From contig JAPLMO010000294.1 of assembly GCA_026386995.1 (NCBI GenBank), positions 1-18,811 of the forward strand: 18,811 bases of DNA. Reading direction: 5' to 3'. Positions 6,406-14,287 of the stretch are shown piece after piece; the stretch's first letter is position 1; each line of letters starts with the position of its first letter. The position numbers and the translations under genes are program-made. The notes beneath the pieces were generated by a model. That model did not search any database. It worked only from the letters and a program-made list of their open reading frames with translations, and had not been told where the DNA came from. The stretch comes from Planctomycetota bacterium (GTDB lineage Bacteria > Planctomycetota > Phycisphaerae > FEN-1346).

Positions 6406-8184
6406 ATGCTGGAGATGCTTCTCGTGGCCGTTCTTGTGGCTGCCGCGCCCGCGCCGGCCCCCGCAGCCAGGTCGGGGCCGGCAACCCCGCCGCCCCCCGC
6501 CACCACCGGCGGCTGGGAGACCGCCCCCGTGGCCGTCCCGAAGACGGGCGCCGAGCCGGCCGGGCCTTCGACGCCGGCCGCCCCCGCGCCGCCTGCCGAC
6601 CTCTCGCCGGGCTTGACGGGCCCGCGCGCCCCGATCGGCATCGAGGACCTGAAGGCCCTCTACAAGGAGGCCGACTTCATCGTTCAGATCCAGGTCGAAT
6701 CGGTCCAGGCGAAGACCGAGGTCAACCCGCGCCTGACGTGGGAAGTGCGCGGGCCGGTCCTGGAGGTCACCAAGGGCACGTTGCTGCCGGGCCAGATTTC
6801 GATCCACGTCGACAGCGTCCTTCGCGCGTTCGACATGCCGCGAAAGGACATTGAGGGCAAGCAGTTCGTGGTCGCCGTCAAGCCGCTCGGCGATGCTTCG
6901 GCGCGGCGGTTCCAACTGGTCGGCGCGTACGCCTTCCTGTCGGACTCCAAGGAGGCCCAGGCGCTGCGGCAGTTGGCCTCGGCGGACATCGAAAAGGGCT
7001 CGGGCGGCCAGACGCTGGAACTTGTGGTCCGCCCGCTCCAGCCGGCCTACCCCGTGAACGGCCCGAAGATGATCGAAATCCGCCTGACCAACAGCGGCAA
7101 CGACTCCGCCACGTACCTCCAGACGCCGATCACCGAAAAAGAGGGGCGGCTCTTCCTGACGGGCCAGGGCATGATCCGCATCCGCGACGTCTCCGGCCGC
7201 ATCGTACCCGACAAGGGCAACGTGACGGTGGGCCAGCCGCCCCCGCCGCCGCCGACGCCGGCGCTGGTGCTGCCGAAGGCGCGTTTTGTCGAGACGGTCG
7301 ATTTGTCGAAGTATTTTGAACTGTCGGAGGGCCGGTACACGCTGATGGTGTCTCTGGCGACGCCCGACGGCCGCGGCCGCATCGCGTCCAACGGGTTCTC
7401 GTTCCAGGTGGGCGCGGTCAACCTGCCGCCGGCGCCGCCCATCGACCAGCCGCCAAGCCGCCCGAAGCCTCCTGTTGCGCCCCTCCCGCCCGAGGGCGCC
7501 CCGCCGGCCGCCGTTTCGCCCGAGACGTCGCCGGAAGAGCCGCCTATGCCGCCCGTGCGGCGGCCGGTCGTCGAGGTCCAACTTCCCGACCCGGCCAAGT
7601 ACCAGCCCGGCAAGCCGACCGCCGGCCTGGCGGGGCTCCTGAGGCCCGCCGCCAAGGCCAAGGTCGCCCTCGGCGATCCGGTGGAACTGGAGTTCCGCCT
7701 CATCAACACGGGCGCCAGGGCGATTGCAGTTGATGCCCGCCTGGAACGGACGCTGATGATCCAGGTGCAACCCGTCGGCGACAGCCCGCAGCCGCTGGTC
7801 GTCCGCCAGGTTATCCCGTGGCCCGCCGACGCGGGACCGATGCCCGAAGAGCGGGCGTTCCTCAAGGAAGGCGCCTTCTGGGGCCGCACCATCAACCTCA
7901 ACATGCTCTTCGGCAGGACCCTGGAGGAACTTCCAACGCCGACGCCGGAAGAAATCGCCTCCGGCAAGGGCCTCTCGTACGAACGCTTCGGCAAGAACCT
8001 GTTCGGCTTCCCCAAGCCCGGCATCTACACCGTGACGGCCACGTACGCGGTGACCCGCCCGCAGCGGCCCGCAGCCTCTAACGACGGTACGAAAGAGCCC
8101 GCCAAAGACGCGCCCAGGGAATGGTGGATCGGCGACATCCAGACGAACTCCATCACCATCCAGATCGGCGAGCCGGGGAAGTAA
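6406..8184 (+). CDS. Uncharacterised secreted, Pro-rich multidomain protein
   Basis: 592 residues starting at ATG 6406 with CGGGAG 9 nt upstream; an in-frame ATG at 6385 would add seven residues without a good SD. A hydrophobic N-terminus (MLEMLLVAVLVAAAPAPAPA) looks like a signal peptide. Then come a Pro/Ala/Thr linker (about 20-70), a mixed domain (about 75-200, starting PIGIEDLKALYKEADFIV), a beta-sandwich-like domain (about 205-345, with IEIRLTNSGNDSATYL), a second Pro-rich linker (about 345-410) and a third domain (about 410-592, with VELEFRLINTGARAIAV). The two 'EIRLTNSG/EFRLINTG' segments are like repeated Ig-type or BsuPI-type strands. I do not recognise the family. It is likely periplasmic or surface-located. 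Divergent from the candidate selenoprotein; a functional link is not shown. Confidence 0.85.
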   Translation: MLEMLLVAVLVAAAPAPAPAARSGPATPPPPATTGGWETAPVAVPKTGAEPAGPSTPAAPAPPADLSPGLTGPRAPIGIEDLKALYKEADFIVQIQVESVQAKTEVNPRLTWEVRGPVLEVTKGTLLPGQISIHVDSVLRAFDMPRKDIEGKQFVVAVKPLGDASARRFQLVGAYAFLSDSKEAQALRQLASADIEKGSGGQTLELVVRPLQPAYPVNGPKMIEIRLTNSGNDSATYLQTPITEKEGRLFLTGQGMIRIRDVSGRIVPDKGNVTVGQPPPPPPTPALVLPKARFVETVDLSKYFELSEGRYTLMVSLATPDGRGRIASNGFSFQVGAVNLPPAPPIDQPPSRPKPPVAPLPPEGAPPAAVSPETSPEEPPMPPVRRPVVEVQLPDPAKYQPGKPTAGLAGLLRPAAKAKVALGDPVELEFRLINTGARAIAVDARLERTLMIQVQPVGDSPQPLVVRQVIPWPADAGPMPEERAFLKEGAFWGRTINLNMLFGRTLEELPTPTPEEIASGKGLSYERFGKNLFGFPKPGIYTVTATYAVTRPQRPAASNDGTKEPAKDAPREWWIGDIQTNSITIQIGEPGK

Positions 8185-8462
8185 AAATATTTTCGATTTT
8201 AGATTTTCGATTGAACGGGTGGCGCCCCTCGGTGCACACGGCCATGCAACGGCGCGTGGCCGTGAATTTCAGGACAAAAAGTGAGCCGGACGTGGTCGCC
8301 GTAGCCCCGTCCGGCTCGATGCCATTGCCGCCCGGGTGGATTGGGCGACAACGGACGTTTCGTATCGCGGTTGCCGGACCTCTCCGGTCCGGCCTGCCGC
8401 GCTACTCTTAATCTCACCAGATTATTCGACCCTCCCTTGCCAAGGTCAAGGGCCGCCCACCG
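8185..8462. other. Gene-free, hairpin-rich spacer
   Basis: No supported gene. Three stems are seen: CACGGCCA (8237-8244) with TGGCCGTG (8257-8264); GAGCCGGACG (8283-8292) with CGTCCGGCTC (8308-8317), 10 bp; CCGGACC (8374-8380) with GGTCCGG (8386-8392). None has a T-tract. The last two share the CCGGAC core and may be remnants of a palindromic repeat, or may end the upstream plus-strand transcript. Confidence 0.5.
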
Positions 8463-8491
8463 AAAAAAAGCGGGCCTCGCAGAGGAGGCCC
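8463..8491 (-). terminator. Intrinsic terminator of the 18-codon gene
   Basis: Minus strand: GGGCCTC (8491-8485), 6-nt loop, GAGGCCC (8478-8472), then GC and seven T (8469-8463). A second stem, GAGGCG/CGCCTC (8503-8508 with 8521-8526), lies just before it. It is 67 nt after the stop of the tiny gene at 8558-8614. Confidence 0.85.
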
Positions 8492-8557
8492 TGAAAAGCC
8501 GCGAGGCGCCCCACGAGGGACGCCTCCGGTTTTCCGCACTTAGAGATCAGGCTTCAC

Positions 8558-8614
8558 TTACTTCTTCGGTGCTGGCTTCTTCTTTTTGTCACGGCATCCG
8601 CACGTTCCGCACAT
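8558..8614 (-). CDS. 18-aa Cys-rich, Lys-tailed peptide
   Basis: The predicted product is MCGTCGCRDKKKKPAPKK: a CxxCxC cluster (C2, C5, C7) followed by a basic tail. It is far below usual gene-calling limits, but the context supports a gene: a promoter at 8660-8689, an SD (AAAGGA, 6 nt before ATG), an ORF ended by TAA, and a strong intrinsic terminator, all correctly ordered in a spacer otherwise without genes. The three cysteines could bind a metal or an Fe-S precursor, and the lysines could contact nucleic acid or membrane; neither is shown. It shares no evident link with the plus-strand neighbours. It could instead be a leader peptide or the coding part of a small RNA. Confidence 0.62.
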   Translation of the reverse strand: MCGTCGCRDKKKKPAPKK

Positions 8615-8659
8615 GGCTCGTCCTTTCTCAAAAAGGTTCCGGGATACCACCTTACCCAA

Positions 8660-8689
8660 AGTATATCGGCACACCGCCCCTCGCCGCAA
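8660..8689 (-). promoter_or_regulatory. Promoter of the 18-codon gene
   Basis: Minus strand: TTGCGG (8689-8684), 18-nt spacer, TATACT (8665-8660). Predicted start near 8653, giving a leader of about 40 nt before the ATG at 8614. Confidence 0.45.
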
Positions 8690-8714
8690 GCGGGTATTTT
8701 CCATGTTTCAGACA

Positions 8715-8738
8715 TTGCGGGTTTCCTTGCGGGTTTCC
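8715..8738. repeat. 12-bp tandem duplication
   Basis: TTGCGGGTTTCC occurs twice in direct tandem (8715-8726, 8727-8738), immediately before the -35 hexamer of the plus-strand promoter. It could be a regulator site pair or simple slippage. Confidence 0.7.
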
Positions 8739-8767
8739 TTGATTTGCACGCCGCACCCCGATATCAT
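8739..8767 (+). promoter_or_regulatory. Promoter of the TatD-like/PMM operon
   Basis: TTGATT (8739-8744), 17-nt spacer, TATCAT (8762-8767). Predicted start near 8774, 42 nt before the ATG at 8816. Confidence 0.5.
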
Positions 8768-8815
8768 GGCGGGTCTGGCACGACGGGCCTTGCGAATTCA
8801 GACGAGGAGACGCTC

Positions 8816-9610
8816 ATGCGGATTGTGGACCCGCACATTCACATGCTCAGCCGCACGACGGACGACTATCGAGTCATGGCAGAGGTGGGCGTTGCGGCCG
8901 TCTGCGAGCCCGCTTTCTGGCTCGGCGTCGACCGCCAGTACCCCGAGAGCCACCTGGACTACTTCAACCTGCTGACGACGTTCGAGCCGGCCCGGGCGGC
9001 CAAGCGCGGCATCCGGCACTACGCGTTCCTCGGCGTTAACCCGAAGGAATCGGAGAACCACGAGATCGCCGGGAAGGTCTTTGCGCGCATCGACGAATTC
9101 CTGGCCCGGCCCACCGTCCTCGGCATCGGCGAGATCGGCCTGAACCGCAACACCGAGCCTGAGATCGCGATGCTCCGGCGGCAACTCATCATGGCCGCCG
9201 AACGAAAGGTCCTCTGCATCATCCACACGCCGCACGGCGCCAACAAGGCGCGCGGCACGGAACTCATCGCCGACGTCATCCGCGAGGTCGACCCGCCGCG
9301 AAACCTTGTCGTCGTCGACCACTGCACCCGCGAGACGATCGACGTGGCGATGTCCACCGGCTGCTGGGTGGGCCTGACGATCTACCCCGGCAAACTGTCG
9401 CCCGAAGAGGCGGCCGTCCTCGTCCGCGACCGCGGCCCGGACCGCATGCTCCTGAACTCCTCGGCCGACTGGGAAGACAGCGACCCGCTGTCCGTCATGG
9501 TGACCGTGGGCGTGATGCGCGAGATGGCCATGGCCGAGAGCATCATCGAGCGCGTCGTCTGGCACAACCCGAATGAGTTCCTCGGACAGAATCCGAAGTT
9601 CAAACGCTAA
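8816..9610 (+). CDS. TatD-like metal-dependent hydrolase (COG1099/EboC type)
   Basis: 264 residues of a TIM-barrel amidohydrolase. Metal-site candidates are H7 and H9 (MRIVDPHIHM), E106 (GIGEIGLN), H137/H140 (IIHTPH), H169 (VVDHCTRETI) and D218 (NSSADW), with WHNP near the end. DDYRVMAEVGVAAVCEPAFW and GCWVGLTIYPGKLSPE fit the COG1099 group that includes EboC rather than classical TatD DNase. The substrate is not known for most of this group. The start is set by GAGGAG 6 nt before ATG 8816, followed directly by the HxH motif; the frame is open further upstream but without motifs. It is followed after 28 nt by the sugar-phosphate mutase, probably in one transcript. Confidence 0.92.
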   Translation: MRIVDPHIHMLSRTTDDYRVMAEVGVAAVCEPAFWLGVDRQYPESHLDYFNLLTTFEPARAAKRGIRHYAFLGVNPKESENHEIAGKVFARIDEFLARPTVLGIGEIGLNRNTEPEIAMLRRQLIMAAERKVLCIIHTPHGANKARGTELIADVIREVDPPRNLVVVDHCTRETIDVAMSTGCWVGLTIYPGKLSPEEAAVLVRDRGPDRMLLNSSADWEDSDPLSVMVTVGVMREMAMAESIIERVVWHNPNEFLGQNPKFKR

Positions 9611-9638
9611 CCTTTCACGTCTGCATGGAGGATGAGCA

Positions 9639-11177
9639 GTGCCCACCGGCCCTTCCGACAGCCGCCGTTGCCCAGGCGAGAAGTATTCCATCAGCGAAGC
9701 CATCTGCCACGCACGCACCGTGCGCCACTTCCCCAAGTGCAAGGCCTGCAAGTGGCGCGACCAGACGAGCGAGCCCCAGGCGCCCGCGGACCCGCCCGTC
9801 AACCTGGACGCGGTCTTCAAGTCCTACGACGTGCGCGGCACGGTGGGCACTGAGATTCACGGGACGCTGGCCTGGAAGGTCGGCTACGGCACGGCACTGT
9901 ACCTCTTGTCGCTCATGGGGGCCGAAGGCCGCGCGCATCCCGAAAAGCATTGGGTCGTCGTGGGGCACGACATGCGGCCGACGAGCGAGGGCCTGGCGAA
10001 GGCGATTGCGGAAGGCATCCGCGCCGCCGGCGCCGGCGCCATTGACATCGGCGAAGTCGAGACGCCCGCCGTCTACTACGCCGTCGGCAGCCTGCGGGCA
10101 CTGGGCGGCATCCAGATCACCGCCAGCCACCTGCCGGCGCAGTACAACGGCTTCAAGGTCACCGGGCCGGGATGCGTGCCGGTGGGCCTGGGCTCGGGCC
10201 TGGAGAAGATCAAGGAACTCGTCGCGCAGCAGGAAGACACGGGCCTGGCGCCGGTCGGCCCGCTGCGCCAGGAAGACATATCGAGCGGCTACCTGGAGCA
10301 CGTCAAGAAGTTCGCGGGCGACATTAACCCCATGAAGATCGTGGTCGACTGCTCCAACGGCATGGCCTCGAAGTGGACGCCGACGCTGCTGCGGGACCTG
10401 GGGATGGACCTGGAGGTCCTCCACATGGAGCGCACCGGCCGGTTCGACCACGAGCCGAACCCGCTGAAGGCCGAGGCCCTGGCCGACGTGAAGGCCCGCG
10501 TGCGGGCCTCGGGCGCGCGCTGCGGCGCCTGCTTCGACGCCGACGCCGACCGCATCGGTTTCGTCGACGAGACCGGCGAGGCGATCTCGAACGACCTCAT
10601 GACGGCCCTCCTGGCGCCGCAGTTTTTGGCCAAGGAAAAGGGCGCGAACATCGTGTACGACCTCAGGTCGAGTTGGGCGCTAAAGGAAGAGATCCTGAAG
10701 CACGGCGGTGTGCCGCGACGCGAGCGCGTCGGCCACAGTTTCATGAAGGCGGCCCTGCGCGAGACTAAAGCGCCCTTTGGCGGCGAACTTTCCGGCCACT
10801 CCTATTTCCGCGACAATTACTACTGCGATTCGGCCGTCATCACCCTGCTGGAGATGCTGACCCTGCTGTCGGCCCGGCCCGGAGAGCCGCTGAGCACGAT
10901 GGTCAAGCCCCTGCGGCGGTACTTCACGACCGGCGAAGTCAACTTTGAAGTCGAGGACAAGAAGGGCATGATCAAACGCCTTGCCCAGACGTTCTCCGAC
11001 GGCAAGGTCGATTTTCTCGACGGCGTGACGATTGAGTACGACGACTGGTGGTTCAACTGCCGCCCCTCCAACACCGAGCCGCTGCTGAGGCTGACGATGG
11101 AGGCGAAGACGGCGGACCTGAAGGACGAGATGTTCGAGAAGTTGATCGGCATCCTCGGCGAGCCGTCGGGGCACTGA
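9639..11177 (+). CDS. Phosphomannomutase/phosphoglucomutase with Cys-rich N-terminal extension
   Basis: 512 residues of the alpha-D-phosphohexomutase superfamily, interconverting hexose 1- and 6-phosphates for polysaccharide and nucleotide-sugar supply. Signatures: VFKSYDVRG (about 59-67), catalytic Ser163 in ITASHLPAQYNGFK (the usual TASHNP has Leu for Asn), Mg-binding loop DADADR (300-305), sugar loop GGELSGH (381-387) and phosphate loop RPSNTEP (475-481). The normal fold starts near residue 57. The first ~45 residues are extra, with C11, C23, C34 and C37 (ending CKACKW), a possible zinc-binding module. The start is GTG 9639 with GGAGGA 6 nt before it, so the extension is probably translated. 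Mannose versus glucose preference cannot be read from sequence. Ends 10 bp from the convergent dehydrogenase gene. Confidence 0.95.
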   Translation: MPTGPSDSRRCPGEKYSISEAICHARTVRHFPKCKACKWRDQTSEPQAPADPPVNLDAVFKSYDVRGTVGTEIHGTLAWKVGYGTALYLLSLMGAEGRAHPEKHWVVVGHDMRPTSEGLAKAIAEGIRAAGAGAIDIGEVETPAVYYAVGSLRALGGIQITASHLPAQYNGFKVTGPGCVPVGLGSGLEKIKELVAQQEDTGLAPVGPLRQEDISSGYLEHVKKFAGDINPMKIVVDCSNGMASKWTPTLLRDLGMDLEVLHMERTGRFDHEPNPLKAEALADVKARVRASGARCGACFDADADRIGFVDETGEAISNDLMTALLAPQFLAKEKGANIVYDLRSSWALKEEILKHGGVPRRERVGHSFMKAALRETKAPFGGELSGHSYFRDNYYCDSAVITLLEMLTLLSARPGEPLSTMVKPLRRYFTTGEVNFEVEDKKGMIKRLAQTFSDGKVDFLDGVTIEYDDWWFNCRPSNTEPLLRLTMEAKTADLKDEMFEKLIGILGEPSGH

Positions 11178-11187
11178 AACGCGCCGT

Positions 11188-14091
11188 TCACTTTGAACTT
11201 TGAACCTGCAACTTTGAACCGCCTTTGAGCGCCTCCGCCAAGAGTTGCATCGGGTGATACACCGGCAGGCCCGTGCCGGCGGCCAGTTGCGTCCGGCACA
11301 TGCCGCAACTCGTAACGACCGCCTCCGCCCCCGAAGCCTTGATGCGGTCGAACGCCTCCTTGGCGATGAGGGCCGAGGTCTCGGCGTTCTTCGACTTCAG
11401 GCCGTACGTCCCGCCCATGCCGCAACACGTCGCGTTCGTGACCACGAACTTCAGGCCCAGCATTTTCTCCAGGAGCCGGCGCGGCACATCGCCCTTGCCG
11501 GCGGCGCGCAGGTGGCACGGCGCGTGGTACGCCAGCCGCCGGCCGTTCCACGGATTGAAGAGGTCCTTGTCGCGGCCGTCGCTCGCTTCGTCGAGGTCCA
11601 GGATAAGCGTGTGGAGGTCCTTGGTGTGCTCGGCCACGAGGCGGCCGCGGTCGTCGTCTTGCGCCAGTTCCGGATAATCGTCGGTCAGCGTCAGGACGCA
11701 CGACGGGCATCCGCTCGTGACCGTGTAGCCCGCCTCGACCAGCGGCGCGAGGACGCCCAGGTTGAAGCGCATGTCCTTGAGTGCCCCCTTGACGTTGCCG
11801 GCCGAAATCTTCGGGATGCCGCAGCACCGCTGCGTCGGGATGATTACCTCGCAGCCCAACGCGCCGAGGACCGCCAGCGTCGCCCGCGCGATGTCCGACT
11901 CGTTGAAAAGTTCGAAGCACCCGGCGAAATACGCCACGCTGCACCGGGTCACCGGCACGTCCACGCGCTGACCTTCCGCGATGCGGTCGGTCTCGAAACT
12001 CGGAACGGGTGCGTCGCGGCGGATGCCTCCCAGGCGTTCCAGCAGGCACCGCACCGGATGCCAGCCCATAACCGCGTTCGCCACCGGCGCCACAAGGCTC
12101 CCCATGCGGCCCATCGGCCGCACGTGCAGCAGCATCCGCTCGCGAAGGCCGAGGCGGCCGCGCTCTGCCAGGAGTTGCTTGTGCTTCAGCACGAGCGCCG
12201 GGACGTTCACGTGGCTCGGGCATTCCACGAGGCAGGTCTTGCAGTTGTAGCAGAGATTGGCGATGGCCTTCATCTTGCTGCCGGCCATCTCTTCGGGCGT
12301 CAGGTCGCCCGCCACGACCGCCCGAAGGAGGTTCGCCTTGCCGCGCGGCGTGGCCACTTCGTCGCCGCTGACCTTGTAGACGGGGCAATACGCGCGGCAC
12401 GTGCCGCAGCCGTGGCAGCGGCCGATCTCGGTCGCCCACGGATCGCGGTCCAGCGCGCTGCCGGTCACCTGGACGCGGAAGTCCGGCCCCATACGCAGGT
12501 GGCCGGTATAGCATTCCCGCAATTCCGTGATGACCTTGCCGGGGTTGAGGGTGCCCTTCGGGTCCCAGAGTTCCTTGATCTGGCGCATGACGCCGTAGAG
12601 TTCGCCGAACTGAAGTTCGAGGAACCCGCTGCGCGTCAGGCCGTCGCCGTGCTCGCAGGAGATCGTGCCGCCGAGGTCGACCGTCAGGTGCGCGACGGCG
12701 TCGGCCATGCCTTTCATGCGGGCGACGTCTTCGGCTCGCCTGAGGTCCAGGAGCGGCCGCGCGTGGAGGTTGGAATCGCCGGCGTGGCCGTAGACGGCCG
12801 CCTCGACGCCGAACCGCTCGAAGATCTCGCGCAGGCCCTTCATGTACGTGACCAGGTTCTTCGGGGGAACGGTCACGTCCTCGATGAACGGCGTGATGCG
12901 CGTCGGGCCGGGCAGCCGCTGGAGAATCTGGACCGCGCGTTTGCGGACCATCCACAGCCGCTCCTGTTCCTTCGGGTCGTACGCGTCGATCGCGCCGAAC
13001 GCCAGTTTCCGCTCCTGGAGGATGACCCGCCGGACCGCGGCGATCGACGCCTCGTTCTGCGCGCGGCTGTCGGTCAGGAACTCCACCAGGAGGACCGTGT
13101 CGGCCTCTTTCGGGAGGTACTCCTTCGGCACGGTTCCGTCGGTACGGACGATGTCCAGGAAATGCCGCTCCATGATCTCGCAGGCGCTGGGGTTAAGGGC
13201 CAGCACGGGGCTGACGGCTTCGCCCGCGCTTTCGAGGTCCGAGAACCACAGGAGCACGCTCGCCCGCTCCTTCGGCTTCGGCACAACCCGCAGGCCCGCC
13301 TGGACGACGACGGCCAGCGTCCCCTCGCAGCCCACGACGAGGCGCGTCAGGTCAAACGTGCCGTCGCGGAGCACCTCAAAGACGTTGTACCCGGCGGAAT
13401 TCTTGCTTGTGTGCGGTTGGTAACGGTGGATGAGATCGGCGTTGTCGTTGGCGAGGCGGCGCGTGCCCGCGACGATGCGGCCCAGCAGGTCCTCGCGGGC
13501 CGCGCGACCGGCCCGTGGCGGGTCGGACGCCGACATCGGCGCGAGACGCACCGTCGAGCCGTCGGCCAGCACCCCGTCAAGCCACGCAACGTAGTCCTTC
13601 ATCGAGCCGTACCGGATGCCGCGGCTGCCGGACGAGTTGTTGCCGAGGTTGCCGCCGATGGTGCAGAATGCCTCGCTCGACGGGTCGGGCCCAAGCATCA
13701 GTCCGTGCGGCGCCAGCGCCTCGTTGACCCGCCCCGTGACGGCCCCCGGCTGGACGCGGACGATCTTCGCCTCGGCGTCAATCTCCAGGACCTGGTTCAT
13801 GTACTTCGTGAAATCCAGGACGAGCCCCGTGCCAAGCGCCTGGCCGCACAGGCCCGAGCCTGCCCCGCGCGGAATCACCGACAGGCCGAGTTCGGCCGCA
13901 ACCTGGACGGCAGTGGCAACGTCGGCGGCGTCCTTCGGCACGACAACCGCCGCCGGCATGATCTTGTAGATGCACGCCGCCGTCGCATACGCCGTCAGGC
14001 TGAAACGGTCCGTAAGCAGGTCGCCGGCAATGCGACCCTGGAGGGCTTGCTCGATTGCATTGGGCGAGACTTTAGCGGGCGAAAGGGTCAC
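11188..14091 (-). CDS. Fused FAD-linked 2-hydroxyacid dehydrogenase / Fe-S CCG-domain oxidoreductase (GlcD-GlcF type)
   Basis: 967 residues. An N-terminal VAO-type FAD domain (about 45-270, with PRGAGSGLCGQAL) and a FAD-oxidase C-terminal domain (about 275-525, with YGHAGDSNLHARP and CEHGDG) are fused to a two-cluster ferredoxin segment (C559, C562, C565, C569 and C614, C617, C620, C624) and two CCG heterodisulfide-reductase-type domains (C725, C756-757, C795, C798; C859, C889-890, C929, C932). It would oxidise D-lactate, glycolate or a similar 2-hydroxyacid and pass electrons to membrane carriers. The substrate is unresolved. Start is GTG 14091 with AAGGA 7 nt upstream. The last residues (SKLQVQSSK) and the stop are encoded by a degenerate GAACTTT repeat. 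A promoter and operator-like palindrome lie just upstream. Confidence 0.95.
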   Translation of the reverse strand: MTLSPAKVSPNAIEQALQGRIAGDLLTDRFSLTAYATAACIYKIMPAAVVVPKDAADVATAVQVAAELGLSVIPRGAGSGLCGQALGTGLVLDFTKYMNQVLEIDAEAKIVRVQPGAVTGRVNEALAPHGLMLGPDPSSEAFCTIGGNLGNNSSGSRGIRYGSMKDYVAWLDGVLADGSTVRLAPMSASDPPRAGRAAREDLLGRIVAGTRRLANDNADLIHRYQPHTSKNSAGYNVFEVLRDGTFDLTRLVVGCEGTLAVVVQAGLRVVPKPKERASVLLWFSDLESAGEAVSPVLALNPSACEIMERHFLDIVRTDGTVPKEYLPKEADTVLLVEFLTDSRAQNEASIAAVRRVILQERKLAFGAIDAYDPKEQERLWMVRKRAVQILQRLPGPTRITPFIEDVTVPPKNLVTYMKGLREIFERFGVEAAVYGHAGDSNLHARPLLDLRRAEDVARMKGMADAVAHLTVDLGGTISCEHGDGLTRSGFLELQFGELYGVMRQIKELWDPKGTLNPGKVITELRECYTGHLRMGPDFRVQVTGSALDRDPWATEIGRCHGCGTCRAYCPVYKVSGDEVATPRGKANLLRAVVAGDLTPEEMAGSKMKAIANLCYNCKTCLVECPSHVNVPALVLKHKQLLAERGRLGLRERMLLHVRPMGRMGSLVAPVANAVMGWHPVRCLLERLGGIRRDAPVPSFETDRIAEGQRVDVPVTRCSVAYFAGCFELFNESDIARATLAVLGALGCEVIIPTQRCCGIPKISAGNVKGALKDMRFNLGVLAPLVEAGYTVTSGCPSCVLTLTDDYPELAQDDDRGRLVAEHTKDLHTLILDLDEASDGRDKDLFNPWNGRRLAYHAPCHLRAAGKGDVPRRLLEKMLGLKFVVTNATCCGMGGTYGLKSKNAETSALIAKEAFDRIKASGAEAVVTSCGMCRTQLAAGTGLPVYHPMQLLAEALKGGSKLQVQSSK
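11190..11220. repeat. Degenerate GAACTTT/GAACCTG repeat forming a gene end
   Basis: The plus strand reads CTTTGAACTTTGAACCTGCA and on to ACTTTGAACC, three to four units of a heptamer-like run. It supplies the last eight or so codons of the dehydrogenase. A looser version (TTGAACTTGAAACCTGAAAC and onward) lies at 6199-6225, so the motif is dispersed. Confidence 0.6.
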
Positions 14092-14108
14092 GGTAGCGTC
14101 CTTGCTTG

Positions 14109-14129
14109 ATTCTCGTGAGGCGCGAGAAT
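14109..14129. promoter_or_regulatory. Operator-like palindrome at the dehydrogenase promoter
   Basis: ATTCTCG (14109-14115), 7-nt spacer, CGAGAAT (14123-14129), a perfect 7-bp dyad. On the minus strand it directly abuts the -10 (14135-14130) and covers the predicted start near 14123. That placement suits a repressor. The regulator is unknown and not encoded next to it. Confidence 0.5.
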
Positions 14130-14157
14130 ACTATACGTCGCCGCCGGGGAAATACAA
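14130..14157 (-). promoter_or_regulatory. Promoter of the 2-hydroxyacid dehydrogenase gene
   Basis: Minus strand: TTGTAT (14157-14152), 16-nt spacer, TATAGT (14135-14130), five of six at -10. Predicted leader of about 30 nt to the GTG at 14091. Confidence 0.55.
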
Positions 14158-14172
14158 GTAAGACACGGGCCC

Positions 14173-14249
14173 TGTGGCACGGCTGGCTTGTCCAGCCGTG
14201 GGGAACGTTGCAGGCCGTCGCCACGGCTGGACAAGCCAGCCGTGCCACA
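14173..14249. repeat. CACGGCTG-family twin-hairpin repeat, copy 2 (perfect)
   Basis: 29-bp arms at 14173-14201 and 14221-14249 are perfect inverted copies, separated by 19 nt. Each arm also folds alone (CACGGCTGG, 5-nt loop, CCAGCCGTG). It fills most of the divergent spacer between the dehydrogenase promoter and the ThiI-like gene. The perfect identity of the arms suggests recent arrival or active homogenisation. Confidence 0.9.
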
Positions 14250-14287
14250 TGTGTACGCACTCGGTGGGGGCAAGGAACACCGGCGCC

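Noticed and set aside
6331..7770. Long minus-strand frame opposite the Pro-rich secreted protein
   Set aside because: Antisense shadow rich in Arg/Gly/Ala with no signature and no SD.
11245..14109. A very long open frame on the plus strand opposite the dehydrogenase gene
   Set aside because: It is the antisense of a well-supported coding region with high GC at third positions, which often leaves open frames; the product has no family features.
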